From contig CM071595.1 of NCBI GenBank assembly GCA_036435485.1, positions 229,200,080 through 229,264,079 on the forward strand: 64,000 nucleotides of DNA. The letters run 5' to 3'. Origin of the DNA: Saposhnikovia divaricata (taxonomy: Eukaryota; Streptophyta; Magnoliopsida; Apiales; Apiaceae). The notes under the pieces were generated by a model. The model was not told the origin of the DNA. It ran no database searches and saw only the letters and a list, made by a program, of their open reading frames with translations. Positions 22,940 through 33,904 of the stretch are shown here, piece by piece; positions within the stretch are counted from its first letter, which is position 1; each line of letters begins with the position of its first letter. A program made the position numbers and the translations under genes.

Positions 22940-24085
22940 ATGGCTTCTAAGAGAACAAGAAGATCTGTGGCCTCTAGTGATTCTTCATCTAGTGGGGGGA
23001 ATGCTCCTAGTTTCAATTCACCGGAGGCTCAAGAAGAATTTACGCGATTGTTGACCAAGCCAGTGGTCAAAGAGAGGGGTTTTACTCCGGGAATCTTGGA
23101 TGGAGATCTGGTGGGCATGATTATGAGGCGGGGATGGGATACGGTATGTGAGGTGGCTGAGGCGGTACCTTTGAGTATCGTTAGAGAGTTTTATGCTAAT
23201 GCGAAGAAACTGAAGAATGGGTATTCTACAGTTCGTGGCCATGTGGTCGATTATACTCCTGCTGCCATCACTAGGGTTTTGGCTGTTCCAGCACCTACAC
23301 CTGGTGAAGAGGATTATGGGGTGAAGGGCCGTGGGGATGTAGATCTTGAGGCCATTCTGAGGCAGATGACAGTTCCGGGCACTGAATGGAAGCGCAGGGC
23401 GGGGTCGACTGAGCCGATTACTTTTCCGACTTCTGCTTTGAACAGGTATGCTAAGGCCTGGAATTTGTTTATTTGTGCAAACATATTACCATCCTCGCAT
23501 TCTCAAGAGGTGACTGTGGAGAGAGCTATTCTTTTGTGGGCTATTGTGAATGAAAGGTGCATCGATGTGGGTAGTGTTATTCATCGGAACATGATCAGGT
23601 TCATGCAAGGGGGTTCCACTGCAGCAATTCCTTATGGCTCAGTGGTTGTTCGATTGTGTTTAGATGTGGGTATTCGCTGGCCAGCAGAGGAGCAGTTACA
23701 GCTGCCAGCTAGCTGCATAGATAAGGCGGCTATTGCTAGGTTGGCTGAGTGGGATGGTGGTGAGCCACATCCGCGAGGTTTGGGTTACATTCTGGGTGGT
23801 GATGTGCCACCACGTCCACAGCAGGAGGCTAGAGCTGGTCCTTCGAGAGCACGGAGGGGTGTGGTGAGTAAGAGTACTGGTTTGACCGAGTCTCATTTCA
23901 GGAGGCTTGCTAGGCGGATAGATGCTGTTGATGAGAGGCAGAGTCGTTTTGCTGATGATCTGGCACAGGCTTTGGGCACGGCATTTTTAGCTATAGGGGT
24001 TGAGGTTGTTTGGCCTCCGTATGGAGATGGAGTTGTTTATCCACCACCGGACTCACCCGAGGAGGGTGATCCTGCTGATGATTGA
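22940..24085 (+). CDS. Third ORF of Ty3-2, plant transposon-associated protein
   Basis: 381 codons, unbroken, while gag and pol are broken. The ATG at 22940 sits in a good plant context (CCATGG). It resembles the uncharacterised 'putative plant transposon protein' domain found in Athila-like elements: R-G-W-D-T-V, V-R-E-F-Y-A-N-A, V-R-G-H-V-V-D-Y-T-P-A-A-I-T-R-V-L, and R-A-I-L-L-W-A-I-V. The N-terminus is basic and Ser-rich (K-R-T-R-R), possibly a nuclear signal. After residue 285 there is a basic linker, a helical segment (residues about 315-345) and an acidic Pro-rich tail. I see no signal peptide or membrane segment, so the position of an env gene is not matched by env features. Function unknown. 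Confidence 0.75.
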   Translation: MASKRTRRSVASSDSSSSGGNAPSFNSPEAQEEFTRLLTKPVVKERGFTPGILDGDLVGMIMRRGWDTVCEVAEAVPLSIVREFYANAKKLKNGYSTVRGHVVDYTPAAITRVLAVPAPTPGEEDYGVKGRGDVDLEAILRQMTVPGTEWKRRAGSTEPITFPTSALNRYAKAWNLFICANILPSSHSQEVTVERAILLWAIVNERCIDVGSVIHRNMIRFMQGGSTAAIPYGSVVVRLCLDVGIRWPAEEQLQLPASCIDKAAIARLAEWDGGEPHPRGLGYILGGDVPPRPQQEARAGPSRARRGVVSKSTGLTESHFRRLARRIDAVDERQSRFADDLAQALGTAFLAIGVEVVWPPYGDGVVYPPPDSPEEGDPADD

Positions 24086-25374
24086 GGTATCTCTGTGCAC
24101 TTTCTTTTTTTCTTGCCTTCAATGGGGACATTGAAGATTTTAAGTTTGGGGGTGGGAAATGAAGATTGTGATTAGTAGTTAGATGCATATAGGACATGTA
24201 GTGTAGTATTATCATGCACATTGTTTAAATTGTTCATCATGTATCATGCATATTGTTTAATTGTGAGTCATGTAGTGGCATTCCAGTTTACATAGCATAA
24301 TTCATGCATTCATGCATTTTCCATGATCCCTTAGAACGAACTAATTCTGACTGGTAGGTAGGTGTCTGATTGAGTGCACTAATGATGAGTAGAGGGTTGC
24401 TTTATAGTTCTTATGAAACTGATTTGCTTGTGCAGAAACAAAAATTTTTACACAATCACTGTCTCATTGAGTGCTTTTGAATTGGACCGGCCATGTCTGT
24501 TTGGTTGCTAAAATTTAACACCTAGTTTAAACCTAGAATGTTTGTTATATTCTTGAAAGCGAAGGAACACTTAAGTATAAGTTTGGGGGAAACAAAGAAA
24601 TTCATGATAATTGTGAATAGTATTAATAAATAGGTGTCAAATGGCTAGTAGCCGGCTCATATTTATATGAGTGGTCTAGGGTTGGAGGTGAGAATTCTCA
24701 CTCCAGATTGTTTCTAGTGAAAAAAAAGAAAAAAAAAGAAAAAAAAAATGGAAAAAAAAAGTCGTGTAAAGTGTGTAATTGCAATATTAACCAGGGTGAG
24801 CTCTTTAATACTCGAGCAATTAAGTACGAGGGGACTTTGTGCCTAGTGACCTAAGGCTTTTATAGTCTGGGATCCACTGACCTAACGCTCGTTACATGGG
24901 TATTATTGTATAAGCCTTTAGGGGTCTCATCCATTGCACGGTTAAATAAGCATGCGTTGTATATATAGTGTTATGTGTCATATGTGTTAGTAATTAAGCA
25001 TGATTTCTTGTCAACTCAAGTGTACTATGGCGGTGTATCTGGAGGGATCTTGTGTCTAACGTTCATTCTGTTTTTAAACCTGGTTGTAGTTTGGCTAAGA
25101 ATAGGTATGATTTTGGTTTGATTTGAGGGTATCTTTGATGAGCACAGCACGCCTGCACGTTTCTGTACATGTACTGTTAGTATACGGGGATTTAGGCGAG
25201 CTCTATTTGGATTTAGTTGCATTTCTTTGAGTATTTGCTTGCTTGTTGGTTTTGGTTGGTTTGAAGGGGATCACTTGCATTTTTCATGTTAGTTGCATTC
25301 ATGCATTGCACTTCATTGGATTGTTTAGTGTCTGTTTATGCTTGGGGACAAGCATCAGTTTAAGTTTGGGGGTG
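24086..25374 (+). other. Ty3-2 3' non-coding region
   Basis: Contains the hairpin CTTCAATG-GGGA-CATTGAAG (24117-24136) next to the purine tract AAGTTTGGGGGTGGG (24141-24155), and a second tract at about 24580. An A-rich run lies at 24721-24760, and a block at 24790-24950 is conserved in Ty3-1. The functional polypurine tract, 25362-25374, abuts the LTR. No gene. Confidence 0.75.
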
Positions 25375-26638
25375 TGTTAGTGGACTTTATGTCCACTAAA
25401 TACGTTCCATTTTGGCTTAAATTGACCGCTTGTACCCGAGTGTTTAGTGTCTTTTGATGTGTTTTCTTGTTTTTATTGTGCAGAGTATCGTTTGAGGAAT
25501 AAGGTGGTGGAATTGCGTGTTTCGGATGGATTAGAGCTGGAAGTGTCGAGGGCTGAGATAGCATGTCGGCCAGGGCCGGTTCGGACCAGATGTGCAGCCT
25601 TGTGTCTTGGAAGCCCAGTTTAGTATGTACTATTGGGGGAAAGCCCTAATTATCAAAAAAAAGATCATATTATTCTAAGCGTGGACTTTTGGAGAGAGAG
25701 AGAAGAACCATTGGGAGAGCATCAAGCTTTTTGGGGATTTCCTAGTTTTCCTTTCATATTTGTAATCTCCTATTGCGTTGAATGCTCGGTTGTTTTCGTA
25801 TACTCTTTTACTACTCTTGTTTGGTTTTTCGTATCTCTTTTTCAATCATGTTTACACTTGAACCCATGATGGCGATTAGGTCGATTATGGGCTAACTCGT
25901 TATCATGGAATTTTAATGGATTTTTCTATGGATTCTAGTAATTAAGTGTTTTTATGCCTTGGTGTGTGATTGATTGTATTGATTTCCCAGTATGATTACG
26001 CTTATTCGTTATAGGTGAGTCGCGAACACCTGTAATTGTTTGTTTAATCCTGGTGAATGCGAAAGTGGATCTAGGGTTTAGAACAATTCATGCTAGCATA
26101 GGTTTTTGCATGTGAAGAACATGTATTAATTTGTGGTGTAATTCTAACCGTCTTGCACTGACTATGTGGTTTTATGGATGCTTGATTTTTAACCGGTATG
26201 TGTTCAATTGCTATAGACATATAGGAACTACGCATATTTGGTGACTACTTGACTTCTATCAATTGTGGATGATCAGTAGGATGGTATACGCACAACGAAA
26301 GTTGGTGTGTATTAGTTTAGTGCATCTAATCAGTAATCATCTCTATCACATGCTAGGTTAAAGAGGCATAAGATTCTGGATGAAGTGGTTAATGAAGTTG
26401 AAATCCCATGTTTGTTTATTATAAATTAATCGTTAAGTTATTTTCTCGTAATTGTCATGGTTGGTATTTAACCATTAGTTAATCAAAACCAAATTTGTTA
26501 TTGTCTTGGCAGTGAGTGTAAATCATAAGCTGGTGTATAAGTGAACTAAAACGAACAATTCAAGTCTCTGTGGGAACGAATCCTATTTATCATATATTAC
26601 TTGTTGACCACGTTCTCTTGCGTGAATAAGTGCGAACA
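25375..26638 (+). repeat. Ty3-2 3' LTR
   Basis: 1264 bases, nearly identical to 15685-16947. The second TGGGT copy follows at 26639-26643. Confidence 0.95.
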
Positions 26639-27000
26639 TGGGTCTAGGACCTATGGGTGATCAGTTCCAAGAGGTCTGGGAAGGAGATATGAATGAAGAT
26701 AAAGAAATGCAGGAGGAGGTCATTGAGAATGAAGAAGAAAATTGATGCTTTGTCTTTCACCCCTCTTTAGTTTTGTTCAAATTCAGAGGGTTTATGGTCT
26801 AGTAGCTAATGTCTCAAGTAGTGCTTGTTTTGTTGTCTTTGGAAAGATGTCTATGATGGGTAGGGTAGACATATTTTTTGTGGGATTGAAGGGAATTGGG
26901 TATGAATTGTCAAGCAGTAGTGGTGTTGGCATCTTTTGAGATCTATTGGGTTGTATTATTGTTCTGTTTAATGAATTTCTTTCTGCTTTTCAAAAAAAAA
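26639..27000 (+). mobile_element. LINE 3' end with poly(A) tail
   Basis: Continues the split RNase H-like frame to a stop at 26743-26745, then a short untranslated stretch ending TTTCAAAAAAAAA at 26988-27000, as plant L1 elements usually do. This makes 5640-27000 one LINE copy with two LTR elements inside it. I cannot find a convincing LINE target duplication. Confidence 0.65.
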
Positions 27001-27920
27001 TACAGGTGGTTGTAAATGTAATTATGTTTTAGACGACATTACTTAGGTGGAAAAAAAATGATAAAGTAATTGGGATATGCTAATTAACTTGCAACAGCTT
27101 TTTTTAGACGATGTTCAATGGCTTAATAATAAATTAAAAATTCAAGAAATTCGTTTTTAATATGTTGTTTATCAAAATTTGCTACCGGCGCCGTAACATT
27201 TTTAAAATAGAGAAAAATGGGTCTGAGGTTGTCCTCAGGGATCTCTCCTGAGGTTATAAAAGATTTCTACTATAAAGTAAGGGGCCCCGCAGGGGCATTT
27301 TTGTAAATATCATTTTTTTCTTCAGTAATTTACATAAATACTCCTTAAATTTGTATGATAATTGTTTTAACCTCAGGTAGAACCCCTCAGGTAGAACCCC
27401 GAGGTCAACCTCAGACACATGAAACCCTTTAAAATGTTTATTTTATTTTAAAAATTATTAATATAATAACTTGTGTAACATTCAAGAAAAATTTTACACT
27501 TACATAACGCTAAATTCATATTTGTTTTACCATGATTATACGGCTACGTGAAATTTTTTTAATTCGTCGAGTACTTTGATTTTGTTGGTAAATTTTGGGC
27601 TGTCGATTCCTATGAGTTATGTGTAATGATTTTATCTAAGGGCCCCAACTGCTGATTTGAAAAGATGAGAACTCTGGACGGGGTTGTTTTGTAGTCAGAT
27701 ATATATATGTAGACACCAACTAATTTTCATTGAAGGATAAGGGCGTCGTGGGAATTTCATAAGGCAAGATGGCACATAACTCATATCCATGAAGAAAAGT
27801 GCTTAAAAAATCACAAAAGATCAGATTATTCAACATCTACCTTTAGGGTACCTTTCACATTACAATATAATAATAAGGTTAATTAATGGATTTGGATTAG
27901 TTTCGCATTTTCTTGCACGT
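27001..27920. other. Intergenic region upstream of the WRKY gene
   Basis: No gene seen. It contains a possible MITE (27194-27443). A TTGACC W-box lies on the minus strand at about 27402, inside that MITE. Confidence 0.5.
27194..27443. mobile_element. Possible MITE with terminal inverted repeats
   Basis: The left side has GTCTGAGGTTGTCCTCAGGG (27221-27240). The right side, read on the other strand, has GTCTGAGGTTGACCTCGGGG (about 27397-27416), 18 of 20 matching. Both sides are bordered outward by AACATTTT(T)AAA. Family and exact ends are not known to me. Confidence 0.5.
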
Positions 27921-27924
27921 CCTC

Positions 27925-27930
27925 TATAAA
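27925..27930 (+). promoter_or_regulatory. Probable TATA box of the WRKY gene
   Basis: TATAAA, about 260 bases before the start codon, followed by a pyrimidine-rich stretch (27985-28040) that fits a 5' leader. Confidence 0.5.
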
Positions 27931-28187
27931 CTATACAATTGCGCATCTGTCAGCATTATAGGTCCCATAATATTTAAAACAACTCCTAGACTTTCACCAC
28001 CTTCCCATTTCTTGTTCTCTTGTCTCTCTTTCCTCTCCTAACCATTCACTTCTACATCCTTGAGAAGATCGAAACCATTTCATTAACCTCTACATAAGCA
28101 TATACCACAATTTACCAACCCAATATCGTCACACATAGCCATCAATCTAATATAGTTTGTTCCATTGCTTATTAATTACCTAGTTTT

Positions 28188-29438
28188 ATGGACGGCAGAA
28201 TCAATCAGTTTGTCAGCGAGCAAGAAGACTATGAAAATTCCCCGGAGATTAGCGGAGATTCGCCGCCTTCTAGCATGTTAAACGATAGCAAGATGACTTC
28301 TACCTCATCTCCAAGACGAAGGTTTGTTTTCGAAATGAATCCTAAATCGTAACTATATATATATTCACGTACCGTTTTATAGATCTCATTTGGGCTAGCT
28401 AGAATGTTTTAGAAGAATCGACAAGGCTACGATTGAACAAGAAGAGAATAAGAATTAGTGTTAGGGTTTTTTAATTTTTGTAGGGTAGTGCATGAGGGTT
28501 CTTTCTAATATTTCTGTTTTTATCAGTAGGAGAGCTTTGCAAAAGAGAGTGGTGTCGGTACCAATAAGAGACGTTAATGGGTCCAGGCTCAAAGGGGAGA
28601 TTACTAGCACACCACCTTCTGATTCTTGGGCTTGGAGAAAGTATGGTCAAAAGCCTATCAAAGGCTCTCCTTACCCGAGGTACTAAATATTTATTAATCA
28701 TATCTTCCATTTTTCTTGGAGATCAGTATTTGCCAATTATTACTCCATAATTATACCACTAGATGGACAAATATGTGATATTAAAATTTAATCTTCGTTC
28801 TTCAAGGTTATTGAGTAATTTTTATGTGTAATTGGACTGATCGAGATTTTACGATTGTGTTTGGTAGGGGTTACTATCGGTGTAGTAGCTCGAAAGGCTG
28901 TCCAGCAAGAAAACAAGTCGAAAGAAGTCGAGCAGATCCCACCATGCTAATGGTGACATATTCTTGTGAGCATAATCATCCATGGCCGGCTTCGAAAAAT
29001 AATCAAAATCGGAATCGCAATCAAACCCAAAATCAAGAAAACAATACTACATCTGTTGCCACCACATCAACAACTGCAGTAAGTGCTAGCATTTCATCAC
29101 CGAATTTCACTACTTCAAATTCGGATGACGATCAGATCTCGACAATTTTCGGAATGGATGAAGAATTCACCAATCTTGACGCCTCCTTCACTTCGGAGTT
29201 TTCTTGGTTCTCGAATTTCGAAACAACTTCTTCCACGGTTTTAGAGAGTCCAATTTTAGCTAGAGATGGAATTGGAGACGCTGACATTGCTACAAATTTT
29301 CCTACAAAGGAGGAAGACGATTCGTTATTCGCTGATCTCGAGGAGCTACCGGGATGTTCATTAGTGTTTCGGAGAGGGGTAATTGAGGATGGCCGGCGCC
29401 GTAGCTTGACACCATTGTGTAGGACCACAGCTGGGTAG
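28188..29438 (+). CDS. WRKY transcription factor, group IIe (WRKY65/69-like)
   Basis: Nuclear DNA-binding protein expected to bind W-boxes (TTGAC). Three exons: 28188-28321, 28527-28679, 28868-29438, together 858 bases or 285 residues. Both introns have GT-AG ends. The second interrupts the WRKY domain after P-Y-P-R, the intron position usual for this group. WRKYGQK is at residues 81-87. The zinc finger is C101-X5-C107-X23-H131-X-H133, the group II pattern. The preceding K-R-V-V-S-V-P-I-R-D and P-P-S-D-S-W-A-W, and the following E-H-N-H-P-W-P-A, are typical of group IIe. The C-terminal third is Ser/Thr-rich and acidic, possibly an activation region. The acceptor of exon 2 is a tandem CAGTAG, so one residue may be optional. 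The gene looks intact. Confidence 0.92.
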
Positions 29439-30268
29439 CTGAATGTGGACAGTACGTACTTGTCGCCGCCAGATTTGTCTTTATTTGCATACTGTTAGTA
29501 CAGCGTACCTTTCGCCTTAAGACAAGAGATGAAAGATTATAAGAATTTATATTACTCATCACATTGTATTTTCATTCAAATTTGCATAGATTTCAGTGTA
29601 GTTAGGGTTATTATAATAGACAAGTTTCACTCTGGATGCTGTCCTCATCTCATTGTAAATAAGCAATGTGTCCGTTATTCACAATGTGTTTGTTCTCTGA
29701 TGAATAATACTATAACATATAACTTTTGAAGTCGTTTAAAGAAATATATGAATGTGAGATAGAATTTTGTATGCACAAAAGATACCAAAGGTTCCTTTCA
29801 GAAAGAACAAATACAGGCGCTGGAAAAGGAGGTATTTCTCATAACTAGCGTTTGAGCTAAAATGCTAAATAAGTGGATCTACTCACATTAACATTGCAAT
29901 CTATGTAAGCTACCCAGTTCATGGAATCGATATAACGACATATGGGAGGTGGTCTACAATTATAAAATACTATGGTACCCCAGTAAACAATAGCCGAATG
30001 GTAATAAATAGTCGGTGTATTCGCACTTAAAACTTTACTTTGCATCCGTAGGATATTAATATCGACTATATAATATGCTATAACAATTGTTTTAAACTTG
30101 AAACTAATACGAGTAAAGCTAAGAATATGTATACTATGTAATAGAGAGGAAAACTCATCATCTAATACGATTACATTGTTTAAATAGGATAAAACTAACC
30201 ATTGCATACTAAGGATAAGAACGATGATTTGATATCATCTTATCTCTTATCTTATTCTTACTGCTCAA
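29439..30268. other. Region after the WRKY gene
   Basis: Presumed 3' untranslated region and intergenic AT-rich sequence. No gene seen on either strand. Confidence 0.45.
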
Positions 30269-30482
30269 GATATTGGGGGTGTTTGGGGGAACTTTTTTCC
30301 AGAATAAGTCAACTTATTTTAAGACAAAGTTAGAGATTCCTAACTTTCCAACTTATTTTTGCAACTTATTGAATCTCAAACATACATTAAATACTTGTAT
30401 GAAAAAAATTTATCAAAAGATGATGAAATTTTTACCCGAAAATAAGTCCATAAGGACTTATAATAAGTCCAGCCAAACAGGC
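30269..30482. mobile_element. Possible hAT-like MITE
   Basis: The left end reads GGGGGTGTTTGG (about 30272). The right end reads CCAGCCAAACAGGC (30470-30482). These are roughly inverted, with AATAAGTC/GACTTATT repeats inside both arms. Ends of the type (T)GTTTGG...CCAAAC are common in plant hAT MITEs. I could not find a duplication. The solo LTR is inserted at its right end. Confidence 0.45.
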
Positions 30483-33400
30483 TGTAAGAACCTGTATTTT
30501 TATTTGTGGTAATATATGTTTAATCGTGGATTTATAAGACGAGTTGATATTTTTATATTTGTCGTTAAGTGGATTTACGAGAAGAATTAAACGTTCTCGT
30601 ACTTTGAGCTGTTATATTACTTAAATTTATTAATAAGTGGATATACGTGTTAATTGGTTAAAAGAGTCTTTTATATGCTTTAGATGTATTATGTGTTGTT
30701 TTAAAACGATCGTTTCGCTTTTTCGAAAAATACAGTGGTGAAAACGTTTTTCGGCGGGCCGCAGGCCCGAAACCCTATTTTCTGCGTTTTTAGAACTCCG
30801 TAACTTCAAATTCGTTCGAACAAGTTTCAATTGACTTGTTATTTAAATTATAATTTATTTCCAGAGTTTTGAAATCGCTCGAATTCGAATCGTTTCATTT
30901 GGAGCAAAACTCGTCATTCGTTCGACGTACAGAAAGGCTGTTATTCGACAATTAACGGAGCAGACAGCACGCCAGACAAGAATCACTATTCCAAAAAGTT
31001 AAAGTTTGCTTTTCCCTTATTTCCTCCAGCTTTTCCAGATTTGTCTCAGCACACCATCTGATCAATCATATCATTTTTATCTTAAAAATTCAAAATGCTC
31101 TCCAAAAATAATTCAACATAAACATTCATCAATTCAATCTTCAATTTGGAGGCCTTCTCAGAATCGAAATCAAACGTTCTAGCAGTCAAAACAAAGGTAT
31201 AAAAATCTAGTTTCTAAATATGTACCCAGAATTCGTGGGGGATCATTATTTGATTTTATATGATTTTTACAAAATTCGAATTTAAAGATTCAAAATTATG
31301 ATTTTTCGTAAACTTGATTGTTTATGTGATTTGATGATTCCATTTTGTAGATAATTTTCTCCTGGTCAGTTTGGTATATCATATGTTGATTTTTGAGTTC
31401 CATATCAAGTAGAAATCGAGGTTTGATTGTTGTGTTCTTCGTGTTCTTCGTGTTCTTGAGAATCAAACCAACAATTGGAGGTGTTATCGGAGTCCGATTT
31501 CGACGATCTTACAGTCGAATTGAAGCTCACATCATCTAGTTTCCTAATATGCAATCCATTTCATCAAATGATTAATTTTCAATTTTATATGAAATTGTAA
31601 AGAAATCTGCCGAATTTTCCGACCACCTTGCCGGATTTTGGTTGTGTTTTTGCTGTTTTCGTTGGCACGGTTGGGTTCGTCTTGAAATTTTGCTCAAAAT
31701 GCATATATTACACGCTTGATTTGGTTAAGTTATGTGTAAGTTATGGTCGCCGGAAGATTTGGCGGTCACCGGAAAAATTTTCAGATTTCCGGCGAACCTC
31801 CATTAAAGCTGGTCACCGAGCTTTTTACCGATTGATACCTACGCTATTGAAGATGATGAAGTTGGAATACTGTAGTTTCAAGATTCACACTTTGGTCCCT
31901 GATTTTTGAAAATCTGTTTTCAAATAAATTAAATCCGAAAATCATTTTTATAAATGATTTTTAATTTGAAAAATTATTTATAAATTCGAAAAATGATTTA
32001 AATTTTTTTTTTCTAAATTTCGGAATAATATTTCCGGAAATGTTTTATTTTAAATTTGGATTTTGTTTTTATTATTTTATTTAATTAATGATATTACAAA
32101 ACATTTCTTAAATTGTTTTAATTAGAATTAATTACTTTTAATTATGTTAATTAATTTTAAATAATATTTAATTGATTTAATTATTTAATAAATTATTTTA
32201 TTTATTAAATAATTTTATTAATTATTTATTTATTTATTTAATTGATATAATTGAGGATATTTAATTCCAAATTAGCCCGTTTTGAGTTTTAAATGATTTA
32301 AAAATATTAGAAAAATCCCAAAAATTATGAAAATTGTTTTAAAAATATTTCGAAGCGAGATTTAATTTATGACGAGGTTTGGACATATGTTAAAAATAAT
32401 TGTAGAGTTCCATTAATTGATTACGTGATCTGAATGTGTCCGCTAGGGCAATATAAATGTTACGTGCTAAATGAATTATGTAAATTATGTGAATTACATG
32501 AAATACGTGGAGTGAATAGTGAGATGTATTAGTATTTGATTCGAGACGTTTATTATAGAGTCGAGTTAGAGGAGCAAAGGAAAAGCTAAAGCAGAAGGTT
32601 ACGAGAATATTTAGACGGACTTGACCTTATTATCAGGCAAGTATTTTTCTATCACTTGTTATCCTATTGAATATACAAATGCTATGCCATGTATTCCTTT
32701 AAATTATTGTTCAAGAAATCATTCTTAAATTATTCACAGCATGAATCCATTGAATTATTCTTATCAACTTTGACGAGATTCATTTAAATTATCATTGACG
32801 ATTCATTTCAACCTTTTTAGGCATTCGCTCTAGTCGATGCCTTATTACTCTTGATTAATTATTATTACCCGGATTGTGGCGTTCGATTTCGTCGACGCCT
32901 ATAATATCGTTGCATTCGATTTACCCATTTCTTGTATCGATCTAGACGACACTTATTGTTATTATTGTTGATTCTTCATTATCACCCCATTGTTGTATCG
33001 AACTCATTGATACTAGATGTTGTACCATTTGTTATCATACATTCACTTTGAGTTGTTTTCCTGGAACGTGAACTTCCAGTGATTTTTGTGATCGAGGTTG
33101 TCAATCTTCCGACACCTAATTATGATTTAAAGGTTGTCAATTGTTCCGACACCTGAACGTACGGTTAGAATTTGTGGATTTATATAAAACTTGACCTTAA
33201 TTGGTCTGACCATATATTGGTCGATGTGTAAGGCCTTTCAGTGCCTTGGATCCGATGAGGACTTTGCTTTGTGCACTGTCCGGGTTAGAGCGTGACTGAT
33301 CAGCATGCCTAACTTTTTTTTAAAATTATGAGATGGACCAGTTCTAACATTCTGAGTAATTGACTCTAGTTGATGTTGAGCCACTTTCTTATGGCATTAT

Positions 33401-33899
33401 TGATTGTCGGAACTTATCCGAATTTATCTGTTCATATCACTGAACTTGATTCACCTTTCAGATATTCCAGTATGGCTTGTAGTTAATACCTGGAACGATT
33501 AAAAGTTTAGTATTTATTTATACATTGAAGGATATTCTTGTTGAGCTTTCTGGCTCACCTTGCAATGTAATGTTTCTTTTCCAGTTAAGATCGAGGATGT
33601 TTAGACCTAGTGGCTCGGCAGCCAGGGGAGTGATGTTTGATGATTGAGAGTACAGCTGGTTTAATTTCGTGTATTGTTGTAATAAATGGATTGGATAGAC
33701 TAGACATTTAAGATCTATCAGATTGTATTAAATTATATTTGAGGTTTGTAATAGTAATTAGCAGTGTTTGTTTCATACTTTAGCCTGTGCTCGTATCTTG
33801 GATGAGGGATTGTATTATTATTGTTCCGCATTTACAGGTTTGTATTGTTTAAGTGGGTTGTGAGCCCGGATCTGTATCCCGGATCTGCGAGGCGTCACA
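30483..33899 (+). repeat. Solo LTR, 3.4 kb
   Basis: Begins TGTAAGAACC and ends GGCGTCACA, with a perfect 5-bp duplication CAGGC at 30478-30482 and 33900-33904. No primer site, coding sequence or internal repeat is seen, so it is a single LTR left by recombination between two LTRs. The length and the TGTAAGA start suggest a Del/Tekay-type Ty3 element (inference). Strand is assumed from the TGTAAGA start. The apparent frame at 31628-31909 has no recognisable content. Confidence 0.8.
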
Positions 33900-33904
33900 C
33901 AGGC

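Larger units (their letters stand above)
15685..26638 (+). mobile_element. Ty3-2: Athila-like LTR retrotransposon with a third ORF
   Basis: 10,954 bases with LTRs at 15685-16947 and 25375-26638 and a perfect 5-bp duplication TGGGT (15680-15684, 26639-26643). Order: LTR, tRNA-Asp primer site, gag, protease, RT, RNase H, integrase, hairpin cassette, third ORF, long 3' non-coding region with repeated purine tracts, LTR. This order with an extra ORF after integrase is typical of the Athila lineage. Gag-pol is broken by one frameshift and several nonsense codons, so it is not autonomous as it stands. The close match of its LTRs suggests that it inserted fairly recently. Confidence 0.95.

Noticed and set aside
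22591..22950. 119-codon open frame before the third ORF
   Set aside because: Starts at GTG inside the hairpin cassette and covers the GC-rich repeat and leader; composition artefact.
22940..24085. Env gene of a plant retrovirus
   Set aside because: No signal peptide, membrane segment or coiled-coil layout of an envelope protein; it only occupies the env position.
31628..31909. 93-codon open frame in the solo LTR
   Set aside because: No recognisable domain, and it lies inside an LTR.
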